64,000 bases of DNA from Dehalococcoidia bacterium UBA7891 (GTDB lineage Bacteria; Chloroflexota; Dehalococcoidia; Lucifugimonadales; UBA826): NCBI GenBank assembly GCA_002500485.1, contig DLRJ01000033.1, positions 1-64,000 on the forward strand, in the 5' to 3' direction. Below the pieces are notes generated by a model that ran no database searches, was not told the DNA's origin, and saw only the letters and a program-made list of their open reading frames with translations. Position 1 is the stretch's first letter, and every line of letters begins with the position of its first letter. A program made the position numbers and the translations under genes. Below are positions 25,504 through 33,793 of the stretch, in pieces.

Positions 25504-25917
25504 CTAAGCCAACTTACCTGTATTTGTGCACATAATTACATCACATTTTGCATTGCCCGCCACGTATCCACAAATATTGTCGTACAAATTGTCAGAATTC
25601 CGTTCCTTATATTCTAGGACTATAAGCCTTGCTTGAATATTCTCTGACTGACTAATAATTGCACTGCCTGAGAATCTAGCTTGGAGTATTTCCCCTTTAG
25701 ATTTGACTTTAAATTTACTCACTATCTTTTCCATTTGGGATAGAGTTTTTTCACCCTTTTCGGTATCCTGAGGTATTTCCATATCGATCGGATAATTCCT
25801 TTCGACTTCGATTACATAAAGTAAATTTACTGGAAATTTCATTTGCTTGGCCAACCGTGAAGCAGTGGCGGTTACATACTCATCACTGGTGGAACCTGTT
25901 ATTACTGCAAGGATCAT
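25504..25917 (-). CDS. Universal-stress-protein-like (UspA fold) protein
   Basis: The 137-residue protein has the Usp alpha/beta order. MILAVITGSTSDEYVTATASR forms the first strand and helix, FPVNLLYVIEVE the second strand, and a charged helix and a strand EILQARFSG follow. The terminal ATP-binding GxxGxxxxS/N loop of UspA is poorly kept (GYVAGNAKCDVIM). It lies between RCK-type genes in a potassium operon, so it may report nucleotide state to the channel, as Usp domains do in KdpD and some transporters. Its role is inference. Confidence 0.6.
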   Translation of the reverse strand: MILAVITGSTSDEYVTATASRLAKQMKFPVNLLYVIEVERNYPIDMEIPQDTEKGEKTLSQMEKIVSKFKVKSKGEILQARFSGSAIISQSENIQARLIVLEYKERNSDNLYDNICGYVAGNAKCDVIMCTNTGKLA

Positions 25918-25957
25918 ATGGCCATCTCTTCAATAACAAATTTAACTTTTTGTTAAG

Positions 25958-26644
25958 TTAAATTTGTTCCTCTCCACCACCTGAAGAATCATCCAAGGTT
26001 TCAAGATCGCTATCCAAAGCTGCAACAATTACAAAATCTCCAGATTCGACTTTAGAACTTACAGGTGGATTCAAGGTCACTTTCCTTCCTTTACATAAAG
26101 CCACGGCAGTTATTCCATAACTGTCACGACTATTAGTAAATCCTATTTCTTCAAGTGTTGTGCCAGACAGTTTCTCTGGGACTCTGTATCTACTAACCCC
26201 GTAATTATTGGTTATTTCCAAGTATTCTTCAACACTGGCATTAAACAGGCTATGCGCGAGTCTAGTTCCCATCTCTTCCTCGGGCTGAATAACCCTGTCC
26301 ACTCCTATCCTCCTGAGAGTGCTAGCATGCAATGAGTCGCGAGCTCGAGCCACAATTGTTTTTACTCCAATAGTCTTGAGTAGAACGCAAGCCATGACAC
26401 TATCTGCTATGTTGGTTTCAATAGTGATTATCGCTACATCATAATCCTGAATTCCTAGATCTCTCAATGCACTCTCATTAGTACACTCTGCAGATACTGC
26501 GTAGGTGCATTGACCCAACACGGACTGAACCCTGGCCTCATCTTTATCAATAGCCAAAACATCATGGCCGAGATTATAGAGGGTACGAGTGGTACTAACT
26601 CCAAATCTTCCTAGGCCTATAACTGCAACCTGTTTGTTAGCCAT
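25958..26644 (-). CDS. Trk/Ktr potassium channel regulatory subunit
   Basis: The 228-residue protein has both RCK_N (AVIGLGRFGVSTTRTLYNLG, Asp in VLAIDKDEA) and RCK_C (from about 140, with TLEEIGFTNSRDSYGITAVA). It matches KtrA/TrkA half-size regulators that form a ring on the membrane subunit and open it with ATP or NADH. It lies 30 bp after the trkH/ktrB-like gene, the standard arrangement. The C-terminus ends in an acidic and Gly/Ser tail. Confidence 0.92.
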   Translation of the reverse strand: MANKQVAVIGLGRFGVSTTRTLYNLGHDVLAIDKDEARVQSVLGQCTYAVSAECTNESALRDLGIQDYDVAIITIETNIADSVMACVLLKTIGVKTIVARARDSLHASTLRRIGVDRVIQPEEEMGTRLAHSLFNASVEEYLEITNNYGVSRYRVPEKLSGTTLEEIGFTNSRDSYGITAVALCKGRKVTLNPPVSSKVESGDFVIVAALDSDLETLDDSSGGGEEQI

Positions 26645-26674
26645 AAAATTTACCTTCGACGTGCATTTAATACG

Positions 26675-28105
26675 CTAGCCAATTGTAACTGGTTCCGTAG
26701 CATACCGATACGGGCTCGCTTCTCTATTAGGAACCATTCTAAGGCCTACTATAATCGGTCCAACTCGACCGATGAACATAGTAATTGCAACTATCACATG
26801 CCCCAATCTATTTAGCTCTTCGGTAGCACCAGTACTCAGCCCTACTGTACCGAAAGCTGAAACAGATTCAAAGGCTAAATCCCTTATTAGAATATGGCTG
26901 TTAGTAAGGGCCAAACATAAAGTACATAGGAATATAAAACCCAGACAAATTAGTGTCACAGCGTAAGATCTCCGAACTGTGGTCGGAGATATTTCTCTAC
27001 CAAATGCTGTGACATGTGCTCTTTCTCTAATTATGGCTACCACGCTGAGAACAATAATGAAAAAGGTTGTTACCTTAATACCGCCGGCGACAGACCCGGT
27101 CGCACCTCCAATAAACATCAAAAGAGACATAAAAACATCAGTCGCAGGCCTAGCATACCCATAATCTATTGTGGAAAATCCAGCTGTACGACCACTCACA
27201 CCCTCAAAAATGGACACACCAATCTGAGCATTTATCGGCAAATCTCCAATCGTTTTAGGATTGTTACTTTCAGCAAAAAGAAAGAATGACGCGCCAGTAA
27301 TTATTAATGCTACCGTCATCAATAATACTATTTTGGTCACTAAAGAGAATTTTCTAAGCGAATCCTTCGATACCAAGTCAAGGACTACCCAAAAACTTAA
27401 AGATCCCAGAATAATCAACCACCCTATTATGCTTAAAACAATAAAATCTTCTCTGAATGCGTGCAAGCCATCAGATTGGTTCAAAATAACAAACCCCGCA
27501 TTATTGAATCCTGAAACCGAATGAAACAAAGCCTGCCAAGCGGCTTCCCCAGGAGATTCCAAAAATAGGAACCTTGCGAACAAAGCAAAAAAACCTATAA
27601 CCTGAATTGATATAGCAGCGGCAACTATCGTAACGCTTAACCTCTGAATACCGCCCATATTTTCGCTTCCCAAGGTTTCCCTAATCAGCAATCTCTGAGC
27701 CATTGAAACTCTCTGACCGAGAACAGCCAACAAGAAAGCAGCTAGAGTCATGAATCCCAGCCCTCCCACAAACATAAGGAGCAATATAATAACCTGACCA
27801 CTTGAAGTCCAGTAGGTGGCAGTATCCACTATGATCAAGCCTGTAACTGTCACGGCAGAAGTGGCAGTGAATATTGATAAAACAGGGTCCCCCCACCCTT
27901 GTTCATGGTGAGCAAATGGAGCCGACAGTAAAAGGGCTCCCACTAATATCAAAGCCAAAAACACCGCGACCAGTATTAGGGGAGAGGGAAAAGTACGGGC
28001 ATTTATTCTTCTCTCATCTACATTAAAAGTGATAGGAGCTATTTCTGATCGCCTAGGTTTTGTTATAAAAATATCGCCAAGGCGTTTGTTGAACCTAGTA
28101 TCCAT
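26675..28105 (-). CDS. Trk/Ktr potassium uptake membrane subunit
   Basis: The 476-residue protein has about ten membrane segments and four pore motifs of the TrkH/KtrB family. Visible are FTATSAVTVTGLIIVD, HSVSGFNNAGFVILN, GVSGRTAGFSTIDYG and SAFGTVGLSTGATE, each with the filter Gly. The size and single regulator fit KtrB better than TrkH. It imports K+ (perhaps with Na+) across the inner membrane. A basic N-terminal tail of about 35 residues precedes the first helix. It is the first gene of a six-gene leftward operon reaching pheA. Confidence 0.93.
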   Translation of the reverse strand: MDTRFNKRLGDIFITKPRRSEIAPITFNVDERRINARTFPSPLILVAVFLALILVGALLLSAPFAHHEQGWGDPVLSIFTATSAVTVTGLIIVDTATYWTSSGQVIILLLMFVGGLGFMTLAAFLLAVLGQRVSMAQRLLIRETLGSENMGGIQRLSVTIVAAAISIQVIGFFALFARFLFLESPGEAAWQALFHSVSGFNNAGFVILNQSDGLHAFREDFIVLSIIGWLIILGSLSFWVVLDLVSKDSLRKFSLVTKIVLLMTVALIITGASFFLFAESNNPKTIGDLPINAQIGVSIFEGVSGRTAGFSTIDYGYARPATDVFMSLLMFIGGATGSVAGGIKVTTFFIIVLSVVAIIRERAHVTAFGREISPTTVRRSYAVTLICLGFIFLCTLCLALTNSHILIRDLAFESVSAFGTVGLSTGATEELNRLGHVIVAITMFIGRVGPIIVGLRMVPNREASPYRYATEPVTIG

Positions 28106-28158
28106 TTTATACTTCTATGTGAGATGGACCGTGAATAATTATAAAAGAATTTTGATAA

Positions 28159-28210
28159 TCTGCTAATAGTTTATATTTCAAATTAGCCTCTAATTATAGC
28201 AGTCTGCTAA
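28159..28210. promoter_or_regulatory. Paired TCTGCTAA direct repeats in a divergent promoter region
   Basis: TCTGCTAA occurs at 28159-28166 and again at 28203-28210, 44 bp apart start to start, close to four helical turns. The second copy forms a 13-bp palindrome TAGCAG-T-CTGCTA (28197-28209). Both lie between the divergent potassium operon and the HPP gene. They could be operator half-sites; no regulator gene is adjacent. Confidence 0.25.
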
Positions 28211-28257
28211 AACAGGGCATTTGAAAGGTTTATATATTCCTTTAATTGAGGAGAATG

Positions 28258-28274
28258 TAGCCCAAATTTGGCTA
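28258..28274. promoter_or_regulatory. Near-palindrome upstream of the HPP gene
   Basis: The 17 bases TAGCCCAAATTTGGCTA are symmetrical except for one extra C. They lie 73 bp before the HPP start, in the 242-bp spacer shared with the potassium operon. It looks like a dimeric regulator site. The site and its regulator are unproven. Confidence 0.25.
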
Positions 28275-28347
28275 TTCAGACCCTAAAAACACCGATATCC
28301 TTGAAAGATAAATTTAAGAAACAGGAAATGTCGGGAGTAAAAAACAA

Positions 28348-28944
28348 TTGAGAGCACCCAAAGGCTTTCACATGCCACACCCTGACATTCACCTACCTCA
28401 CTTAATCCTTCCTCACGGCTTCCTACCGCACATATTAGACCAATACATTCATTCCAGATGGAACCATTATTTTTTACAATGCTGCCTTGCCTCGGTATCA
28501 CTGATACTGATATTACTAATTGGAGATACCTTAAAAACCGCAATAGTGGTCGGAATTGCATCCTCTGCCTTTACAATATTTGTAGTTCCAAACAGTGTGG
28601 CCGCAACACCACGCAAAGTAATTGGGGGGCATCTCTTAGCAGCCTTTATAGGAACCCTAATCGCCCTGATTCTTCAATCTCCACCTTTGATTCAACAGGT
28701 ATTGGAAAATCGTTATTTCCTTGATGTAGCGGCAGCTCTATCCGTTGGGATTGGCATATTTTTGATGGTTGTTACCAACACTGAACACCCACCGGCCGCA
28801 GGAACCTCTCTTGGTTTAGTAATCCAATGCTGTGAACCAAATACAGGGGTTGATTGGTCCTCCATCATATTCATAATAGCTAGTGCCGGCTTGCTTTCTG
28901 GAGTAAGGATCGCCCTCCGTGATAAAATGGTGAATCTTCTTTAA
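28348..28944 (+). CDS. HPP family membrane protein
   Basis: The 198-residue protein has a His-rich N-terminal tail (HMPHPDIHLPHLILPHGFLPH, nine His within residues 8-28, beginning at H8). Four hydrophobic segments follow, and the name-giving motif is NTEHPPAAGTSLG near 145-157. Plant and cyanobacterial HPP proteins act in nitrite transport; most bacterial members are unassigned. The His-rich tail suggests metal binding, perhaps zinc, nickel or copper. The start is TTG 28348 after GGAG. It is divergent from the potassium operon. Confidence 0.8.
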   Translation: MRAPKGFHMPHPDIHLPHLILPHGFLPHILDQYIHSRWNHYFLQCCLASVSLILILLIGDTLKTAIVVGIASSAFTIFVVPNSVAATPRKVIGGHLLAAFIGTLIALILQSPPLIQQVLENRYFLDVAAALSVGIGIFLMVVTNTEHPPAAGTSLGLVIQCCEPNTGVDWSSIIFIIASAGLLSGVRIALRDKMVNLL

Positions 28945-29080
28945 AAGGCATCTTGAAAGATCTCTATATACATATAAATATGTCTTTGCTGTAAAACTTA
29001 AGCATCGCAAAGCCATTTGTGAAATGACGGCGATTCCATACCAGCACATGGATATCTAACAGGTTAGGCACACTAGATAT

Positions 29081-30226
29081 ATGAATTCCGACTTAGAATA
29101 TTCCATTACTCGCATACACAATTCGAAGACAAAGTTGGTCATGTCTGTATCTGGAGTAGGCTCCCAATCAATTAATTGGTTATTAAGCGTTCCTGGCGCA
29201 TCGAAAACTTTGATTGAAGCGACAATTCCATATTCCAATGAATCTCTCAATCGGTATATTGGAGAAGTGCCCAGACAATACGTGTCTAAAACAACAGCGT
29301 TATCGATGGCAAAAGCTGCATATATCCAGGGAGTCCAATATGGCAATCATGAGATAGACATTATTGGAGTTTCATGTACAGGAGCAATATCCACAAATCG
29401 AAAAAGAAGAGGTGACAATCAGGCGTTTATTGGATTATGGGGCCCCAGATTAAAATATGTCGCCCACCTAATTCTCGAAAAAGGAGAAAGAAATAGGGTT
29501 GAGGAGGAAGAACTTGTGAGTTCACTAATCGTCCAATACATAGAGGAAAAACTACTAGGTAACAGTGTATTAAATATGGAATTAAACAAGTTGGAGTCTG
29601 TTTCTGTAGATGAAACAGAATTCCCCTCTGATCTTGATTCTTTAGTGAATGGCCATATTAGTTCTATTACTTACATGGGCTCTAATTTAGTGGGATTAGA
29701 CAAAAGTTTCAAAGGTGGAATATTGTCTGGGTCCTTTAATCCAATGCACCAAGGACACATAGAGCTTTCGAAACTTGCATCTGATATGTTGGGAGTTCCA
29801 GTGGCGTTTGAAATATCTGCATCTAATGTGGACAAACCACCACTTCAAGCGAATGAAATAGAAAAGAGAGTATCTCAATTTGAAAGGTCAGAAACAGTGA
29901 TTTTGACTTGTGCGCCATTGTTCGGGGAAAAATCCAGTATATTCCAAAATTCGACCTTCATCATAGGTAACGACACTGCCCTACGGTTAGTGGACCCCAA
30001 ATACTATGACAATGATGTTCAAAACATGTACACATCCTTGCAGAAGGTAAAGGATAATAAATGCGACTTTCTAGTGGCAGGGCGTCTCCAAAATAGCGAA
30101 TTTAAAACTATAAGTGATATGGCGATACCTGAAGCATTTATTTCGTTATTTCAAGGTATACCCGAATCCCAATTCAGAATGGATTTATCTTCCACAGAAC
30201 TTCGCAGCGACGGAACTAAGTTATAG
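29081..30226 (+). CDS. CinA/PncC-like domain fused to NMN-adenylyltransferase-like domain
   Basis: Residues 1-170 resemble the CinA C-terminal/PncC amidase fold: VSGVGSQSINWLLSVPGASK with the Ser/Gly-rich loop, a second loop VSCTGAISTNRKRRGDNQAF. Residues 210-381 look like a NadD/CoaD-type nucleotidyltransferase: GGILSGSFNPMHQGHIELS near 211-229 carries the HxGH motif, and STELRSDGTKL near the end replaces the usual ISSTxIR. PncC removes the amide of NMN and NadD-type enzymes adenylylate the product, so the fusion could salvage NMN to deamido-NAD. It starts an operon with the UbiD gene 3 bp on. Confidence 0.72.
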   Translation: MNSDLEYSITRIHNSKTKLVMSVSGVGSQSINWLLSVPGASKTLIEATIPYSNESLNRYIGEVPRQYVSKTTALSMAKAAYIQGVQYGNHEIDIIGVSCTGAISTNRKRRGDNQAFIGLWGPRLKYVAHLILEKGERNRVEEEELVSSLIVQYIEEKLLGNSVLNMELNKLESVSVDETEFPSDLDSLVNGHISSITYMGSNLVGLDKSFKGGILSGSFNPMHQGHIELSKLASDMLGVPVAFEISASNVDKPPLQANEIEKRVSQFERSETVILTCAPLFGEKSSIFQNSTFIIGNDTALRLVDPKYYDNDVQNMYTSLQKVKDNKCDFLVAGRLQNSEFKTISDMAIPEAFISLFQGIPESQFRMDLSSTELRSDGTKL

Positions 30227-30228
30227 AA

Positions 30229-31683
30229 ATGAGCTATAAAAACCTGAGCGAATTCATTAGTTTTTTAGATTCTAAAAATCAAGTGCAATATATAGACGCT
30301 CAGGTGAGTAGGGATTTAGAAATTAGCGAGGTAACCGATAGGGCAGTTAAGTCAGGAGGCCCTGTTCTGTATTTCCGTAATGTAGAAGGATTCACAATAC
30401 CTGTTGTGACCAACCTATTTGGTACACACCAACGAATGGCTTGGGCTTTGGGTGTAGAAAATACTGATGATTTAACGCAGAAAGTCCGTGACATTCTGGG
30501 AATTGTAAAAACACCTCCCCAGTCAATGTTAGACAAACTAAAAACTCTCAAAGACATGGCAAGCCTGGCCCGAACACAGCCCAAAAGAATTTCATCTGCT
30601 CCCTGTCAAGAAATAGTAAAGACGGGGCAAGATGCTAATCTAAATCATTTGCCTCATCTGACCTGCTGGCCTATGGACGGTGGCAGATACATCACTCTAC
30701 CTCTGGTGATTTCTAAAGATCCTAGTTCAGGAAAAAGAAATGTCGGTACTTACCGTATGCAAATCTATGATTCTCACACTGCAGGCATGCATTGGCAGTC
30801 ACATAAAGTCGGAGCAAGCCACTACAGGTCCGGCGAACTGAAGAAGTTACCAAAGATGGAAGTTGCCATTGCGTTAGGTTCCGACCCTGTAACTATGTGG
30901 ACAGGAGCATTACCGTTACCTCCTGACATGGACGAAATAGCGGTATCAGGGGTATTGAGAAACTCATCTGTCGAAATGGTTAAATGTAAAACAGTTGACC
31001 TCGAAGTACCCGCCCATTCTGAAGCCGTGCTGGAAGGATATATAATCCCTGGGGAATTGAGGGAAGAGGGCCCGTTCGGTGATCACACCGGATACTATTC
31101 TCTTGAAGACAATTATCCTGTTTTCCATCTCACTGCTTTGACACATAAAAGACATCCCATTTATCCGGCCACTGTGGTAGGAAGGCCACCATCCGAAGAT
31201 TTCTTTATGGGAAAAGCTGTAGAGAGGTTGATGCTTCCTGCACTCCAATTAACTTTGCCAGAGGTAGTAGATATTAATATGCCAGCAGAAGGTGTTTTCC
31301 ATAATTTGGTTATCGTTTCAATGAAAAAGGAATATCCAGGACACACAAGAAAGGTCATGAATGCAATTTGGGGATTGGGATTGATGATGCTGGCAAAAGG
31401 GATAGTCATTGTAGACGACACAGTTAATGTCCATGATTTGTCTGAAGTTGCGTGGCGAGTCACTAGCAATATTAATCCAGATAAAGACATTGTGATCACC
31501 GAAGGACCTGTCGATGACTTAGATCATGCAAGCCCAACACCTAAATACGGGAGTAAAATCGGGATAGATGCTACAAAAAAGACCGCACTTGATGGAAGGG
31601 AAAGAATTTGGCCTCCTGACGTAGTAATGTCAGAGGAAATAAAATTGCTGGTCACTAATCGCTGGTCAGAGTACGGTTTTTGA
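30229..31683 (+). CDS. UbiD-family decarboxylase, MqnL-like
   Basis: The 484-residue UbiD enzyme uses prenylated FMN to decarboxylate an aromatic acid. Motifs include VTNLFGTHQRMAWALGV near 62, the central TYRMQIYDSHTAGMHWQ, and EGPFGDHTGYYS, which carries the acid residues of the active site. It is followed directly by UbiA-like and UbiX-like genes, the set assigned to the late futalosine route of menaquinone synthesis (MqnL, MqnP, MqnM). Its likely substrate is the prenylated 1,4-dihydroxy-6-naphthoate. The assignment is by context. The stop overlaps the next start (TTGA). Confidence 0.85.
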   Translation: MSYKNLSEFISFLDSKNQVQYIDAQVSRDLEISEVTDRAVKSGGPVLYFRNVEGFTIPVVTNLFGTHQRMAWALGVENTDDLTQKVRDILGIVKTPPQSMLDKLKTLKDMASLARTQPKRISSAPCQEIVKTGQDANLNHLPHLTCWPMDGGRYITLPLVISKDPSSGKRNVGTYRMQIYDSHTAGMHWQSHKVGASHYRSGELKKLPKMEVAIALGSDPVTMWTGALPLPPDMDEIAVSGVLRNSSVEMVKCKTVDLEVPAHSEAVLEGYIIPGELREEGPFGDHTGYYSLEDNYPVFHLTALTHKRHPIYPATVVGRPPSEDFFMGKAVERLMLPALQLTLPEVVDINMPAEGVFHNLVIVSMKKEYPGHTRKVMNAIWGLGLMMLAKGIVIVDDTVNVHDLSEVAWRVTSNINPDKDIVITEGPVDDLDHASPTPKYGSKIGIDATKKTALDGRERIWPPDVVMSEEIKLLVTNRWSEYGF

Positions 31684-32555
31684 TATTCATGCCCCTTAAC
31701 AGGTTTTGGCCGAAAATACCCAATTTCTTTGATGCAATAAAGTTTCAAGAATCTCTTTTCGCACTCCCTTTTGCCTACATAGGAATGCTGCTTGCGATTC
31801 GGGGCCTACCTGATTTTCAAAGCTTTTTTTGGATAACACTCGCAATGGTGTCGGCTAGAACCGTGGGTATGATTGCTAACAGAATTATAGACAGACACAT
31901 AGACTCAAAAAATCCACGGTCGTCGCAAAGGCATCTCCCACGTGGAATTCTTTCAGTTACCGATTTGTTAGTCCCTGGAATAATTTCCTCACTCATTTTT
32001 ATGCTATGCGCTTACATGCTTAACACTTTAGCACTGATTTTAGCCCCTGTAGCTCTCATATACCTTGTGGTGTACCCGTTTACCAAAAGGGTCACTTGGT
32101 TGGCTAATTTGCTTCTTGGATGGGCTCTCGCCATAGCCCCAGCAGCAGCTTGGATCGGAATGCTTGGTAAACTAGGATGGCAGCCTGTTTTACTTTCAAC
32201 TTCAGTGGCCCTTTGGGCTGGAAGTTTTGACATCATCTACCATACACAAGATGTTTCTTTTCAAAAAAAAGAGAAGTTACATTCAGTCGCATCTCGTTTT
32301 GGAATCTCTAAAGCCTTTAAAATTGCACAGTGCATGGATCTATTGGCTGTATTGTGTCTAATAATACTAGGCGCATGGATGCAATTAGGAATATTTTATT
32401 ACGGTGGCTGCGGATTAAGTACAATTTTTCTTGTCTACAAATATATATTAGTAAAGCCTAGCGATTTATCTAAAATGGGAATGAGCTTCATGAGAATTAA
32501 CGCTTTTGTATCTTGTTCCATGTTGTTAGGTACAATTGCATCATTAATAGTGTAA
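31680..32555 (+). CDS. UbiA-type prenyltransferase, MqnP-like
   Basis: The 291-residue membrane protein has about eight hydrophobic segments and both Asp-rich motifs of prenyltransferases: NRIIDRHID near 61-69 and DIIYHTQDVSFQKKEKLHS near 185-203. They bind Mg-polyprenyl diphosphate. It closely follows the UbiD gene with a TTGA overlap and precedes the UbiX gene, the mqnL-mqnP-mqnM order of futalosine-dependent menaquinone synthesis. TTG 31680 is supported by coupling; ATG 31689 is an alternative. Confidence 0.9.
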   Translation: MIFMPLNRFWPKIPNFFDAIKFQESLFALPFAYIGMLLAIRGLPDFQSFFWITLAMVSARTVGMIANRIIDRHIDSKNPRSSQRHLPRGILSVTDLLVPGIISSLIFMLCAYMLNTLALILAPVALIYLVVYPFTKRVTWLANLLLGWALAIAPAAAWIGMLGKLGWQPVLLSTSVALWAGSFDIIYHTQDVSFQKKEKLHSVASRFGISKAFKIAQCMDLLAVLCLIILGAWMQLGIFYYGGCGLSTIFLVYKYILVKPSDLSKMGMSFMRINAFVSCSMLLGTIASLIV

Positions 32556-32557
32556 AA

Positions 32558-33157
32558 ATGGAAAAACTCGAGGCACGAATTGTGGTTGGTATATCTGGGG
32601 CTAGTGGATCCCTTTTAGCCGCCAAAACGGTTGACGCATTGTTAGACAGAAAAGTTGGGGTATCGCTGATCGCGTCAAACCCAGCCCGAATGGTATGGCA
32701 GCACGAGATGAGTATGTCCTACGGAGAAAGTATTGAAGAATGGTCATCCAACAATAATTTTGAGCATTTCGCTATAGGGGATTTTAAGGCGCCTATAGCG
32801 AGTGGAACTTACCCAACTACTGGAATGGCCATAGTCCCATCTAGCATGGCAACAATTTCTGCAGTGGCAAAAGGTCTATCAGATAATTTAATAAGAAGAG
32901 CTGCCGACGTTTGCCTAAAAGAGAAAAGACCTTTAGCAATGGTTCCACGAGAGTCTCCGCTTAATGCTATACATCTAGGTAACATGAAATACCTCGCCAC
33001 TTTGGGTGTGACTATCCTACCTTCAGACCCTCCATACTACCTGCCTATAACGACCCTTGAGGAAGTTGCCAATTTTACAGCCCAGAGAATATTGATAGCA
33101 CTAGGTATAACCGACCAACTACCTGAGGAGATGCAATATAGAGGTCCAATTATTTAA
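32558..33157 (+). CDS. UbiX-type flavin prenyltransferase, MqnM-like
   Basis: The 199-residue flavoprotein makes prenyl-FMN, the cofactor of the UbiD enzyme two genes upstream. It shows VVGISGASGSLLAAK at about 8-22 (phosphate loop), TYPTTGMAIVPSSMATISAVAKG near 85, and LVPRESP-like MVPRESPLNAIHL near 128. I chose ATG 32558, 2 nt after the UbiA stop; the longer frame from 32513 reads through UbiA coding sequence and is unlikely. Confidence 0.93.
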   Translation: MEKLEARIVVGISGASGSLLAAKTVDALLDRKVGVSLIASNPARMVWQHEMSMSYGESIEEWSSNNNFEHFAIGDFKAPIASGTYPTTGMAIVPSSMATISAVAKGLSDNLIRRAADVCLKEKRPLAMVPRESPLNAIHLGNMKYLATLGVTILPSDPPYYLPITTLEEVANFTAQRILIALGITDQLPEEMQYRGPII

Positions 33158-33223
33158 TTCTATTGTGCTGATCTAACTGGCAACTATAAAATGGTCATGA
33201 TTAAAACTGAAAAAGGAAGTGAC

Positions 33224-33790
33224 ATGATTTCGGCAATCGAGGCGGTAAAGGCCATTAGCGATATCAGGAGTAGTGAAGTGGTCGTAGCCACGATGACCGC
33301 AAATAGATATTGGGAATCTGTCTCTCAAAACCAAGAAATGGATTTGCCCATATTTGGGGCGATGGGTAAAGCCTCTTCAGTTGCTTTAGGTCTGGCATTA
33401 TCTCAACCAAATAAAAAGATAGTTGTTTTGGATGGTGATGGAAGTTTATTGATGAATCTAGGCTCCTTGGTAACTGTGGCAGGTATGGAACCAAAGAATT
33501 TCCTTCATTTTGTATTTGAAGACGGCGCATATTGGACCACGGGAGGTCAACCTATTCCGGGAAACGGGAAATTTAATTTATCTGCTATGGCCAATGATGC
33601 TGGCTACAAAAGCTCCCATTCCTTTGAAGATCTAGAAACATTAGTAAGTGAACTTCCCAGTCTGATGAGGCAAGATGGTCCAATATTTGTTTCAATTAAA
33701 ATTACTCATCCAGAGCATGCAGGTGAGCCTTTTATAGGCTCCACAAAAAATGCGATGGAGAAACTGTCAAAATCAATATCAGGTTATTAA
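33224..33790 (+). CDS. Half-size ThDP enzyme (sulfopyruvate/phosphonopyruvate decarboxylase beta-like)
   Basis: The 188-residue protein is only the C-terminal (PP) domain of a thiamine-diphosphate enzyme. LDGDGSLLMNLGSL is the GDG metal/diphosphate motif, and FEDGAYWTTGGQP takes the place of the N-terminal end of the motif. Its short form resembles the beta subunit of ComE sulfopyruvate decarboxylase. No PYR-domain partner lies in the window. AAGGA upstream of ATG 33224 supports that start over 33191. It sits in the menaquinone-type operon between the UbiX and PHP genes; its substrate is unknown. Confidence 0.75.
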   Translation: MISAIEAVKAISDIRSSEVVVATMTANRYWESVSQNQEMDLPIFGAMGKASSVALGLALSQPNKKIVVLDGDGSLLMNLGSLVTVAGMEPKNFLHFVFEDGAYWTTGGQPIPGNGKFNLSAMANDAGYKSSHSFEDLETLVSELPSLMRQDGPIFVSIKITHPEHAGEPFIGSTKNAMEKLSKSISGY

Positions 33791-33793
33791 TCA

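Noticed and set aside
32513..32557. Longer UbiX start at 32513
   Set aside because: It reads through UbiA coding sequence and lacks a ribosome site; ATG 32558 fits the family start.
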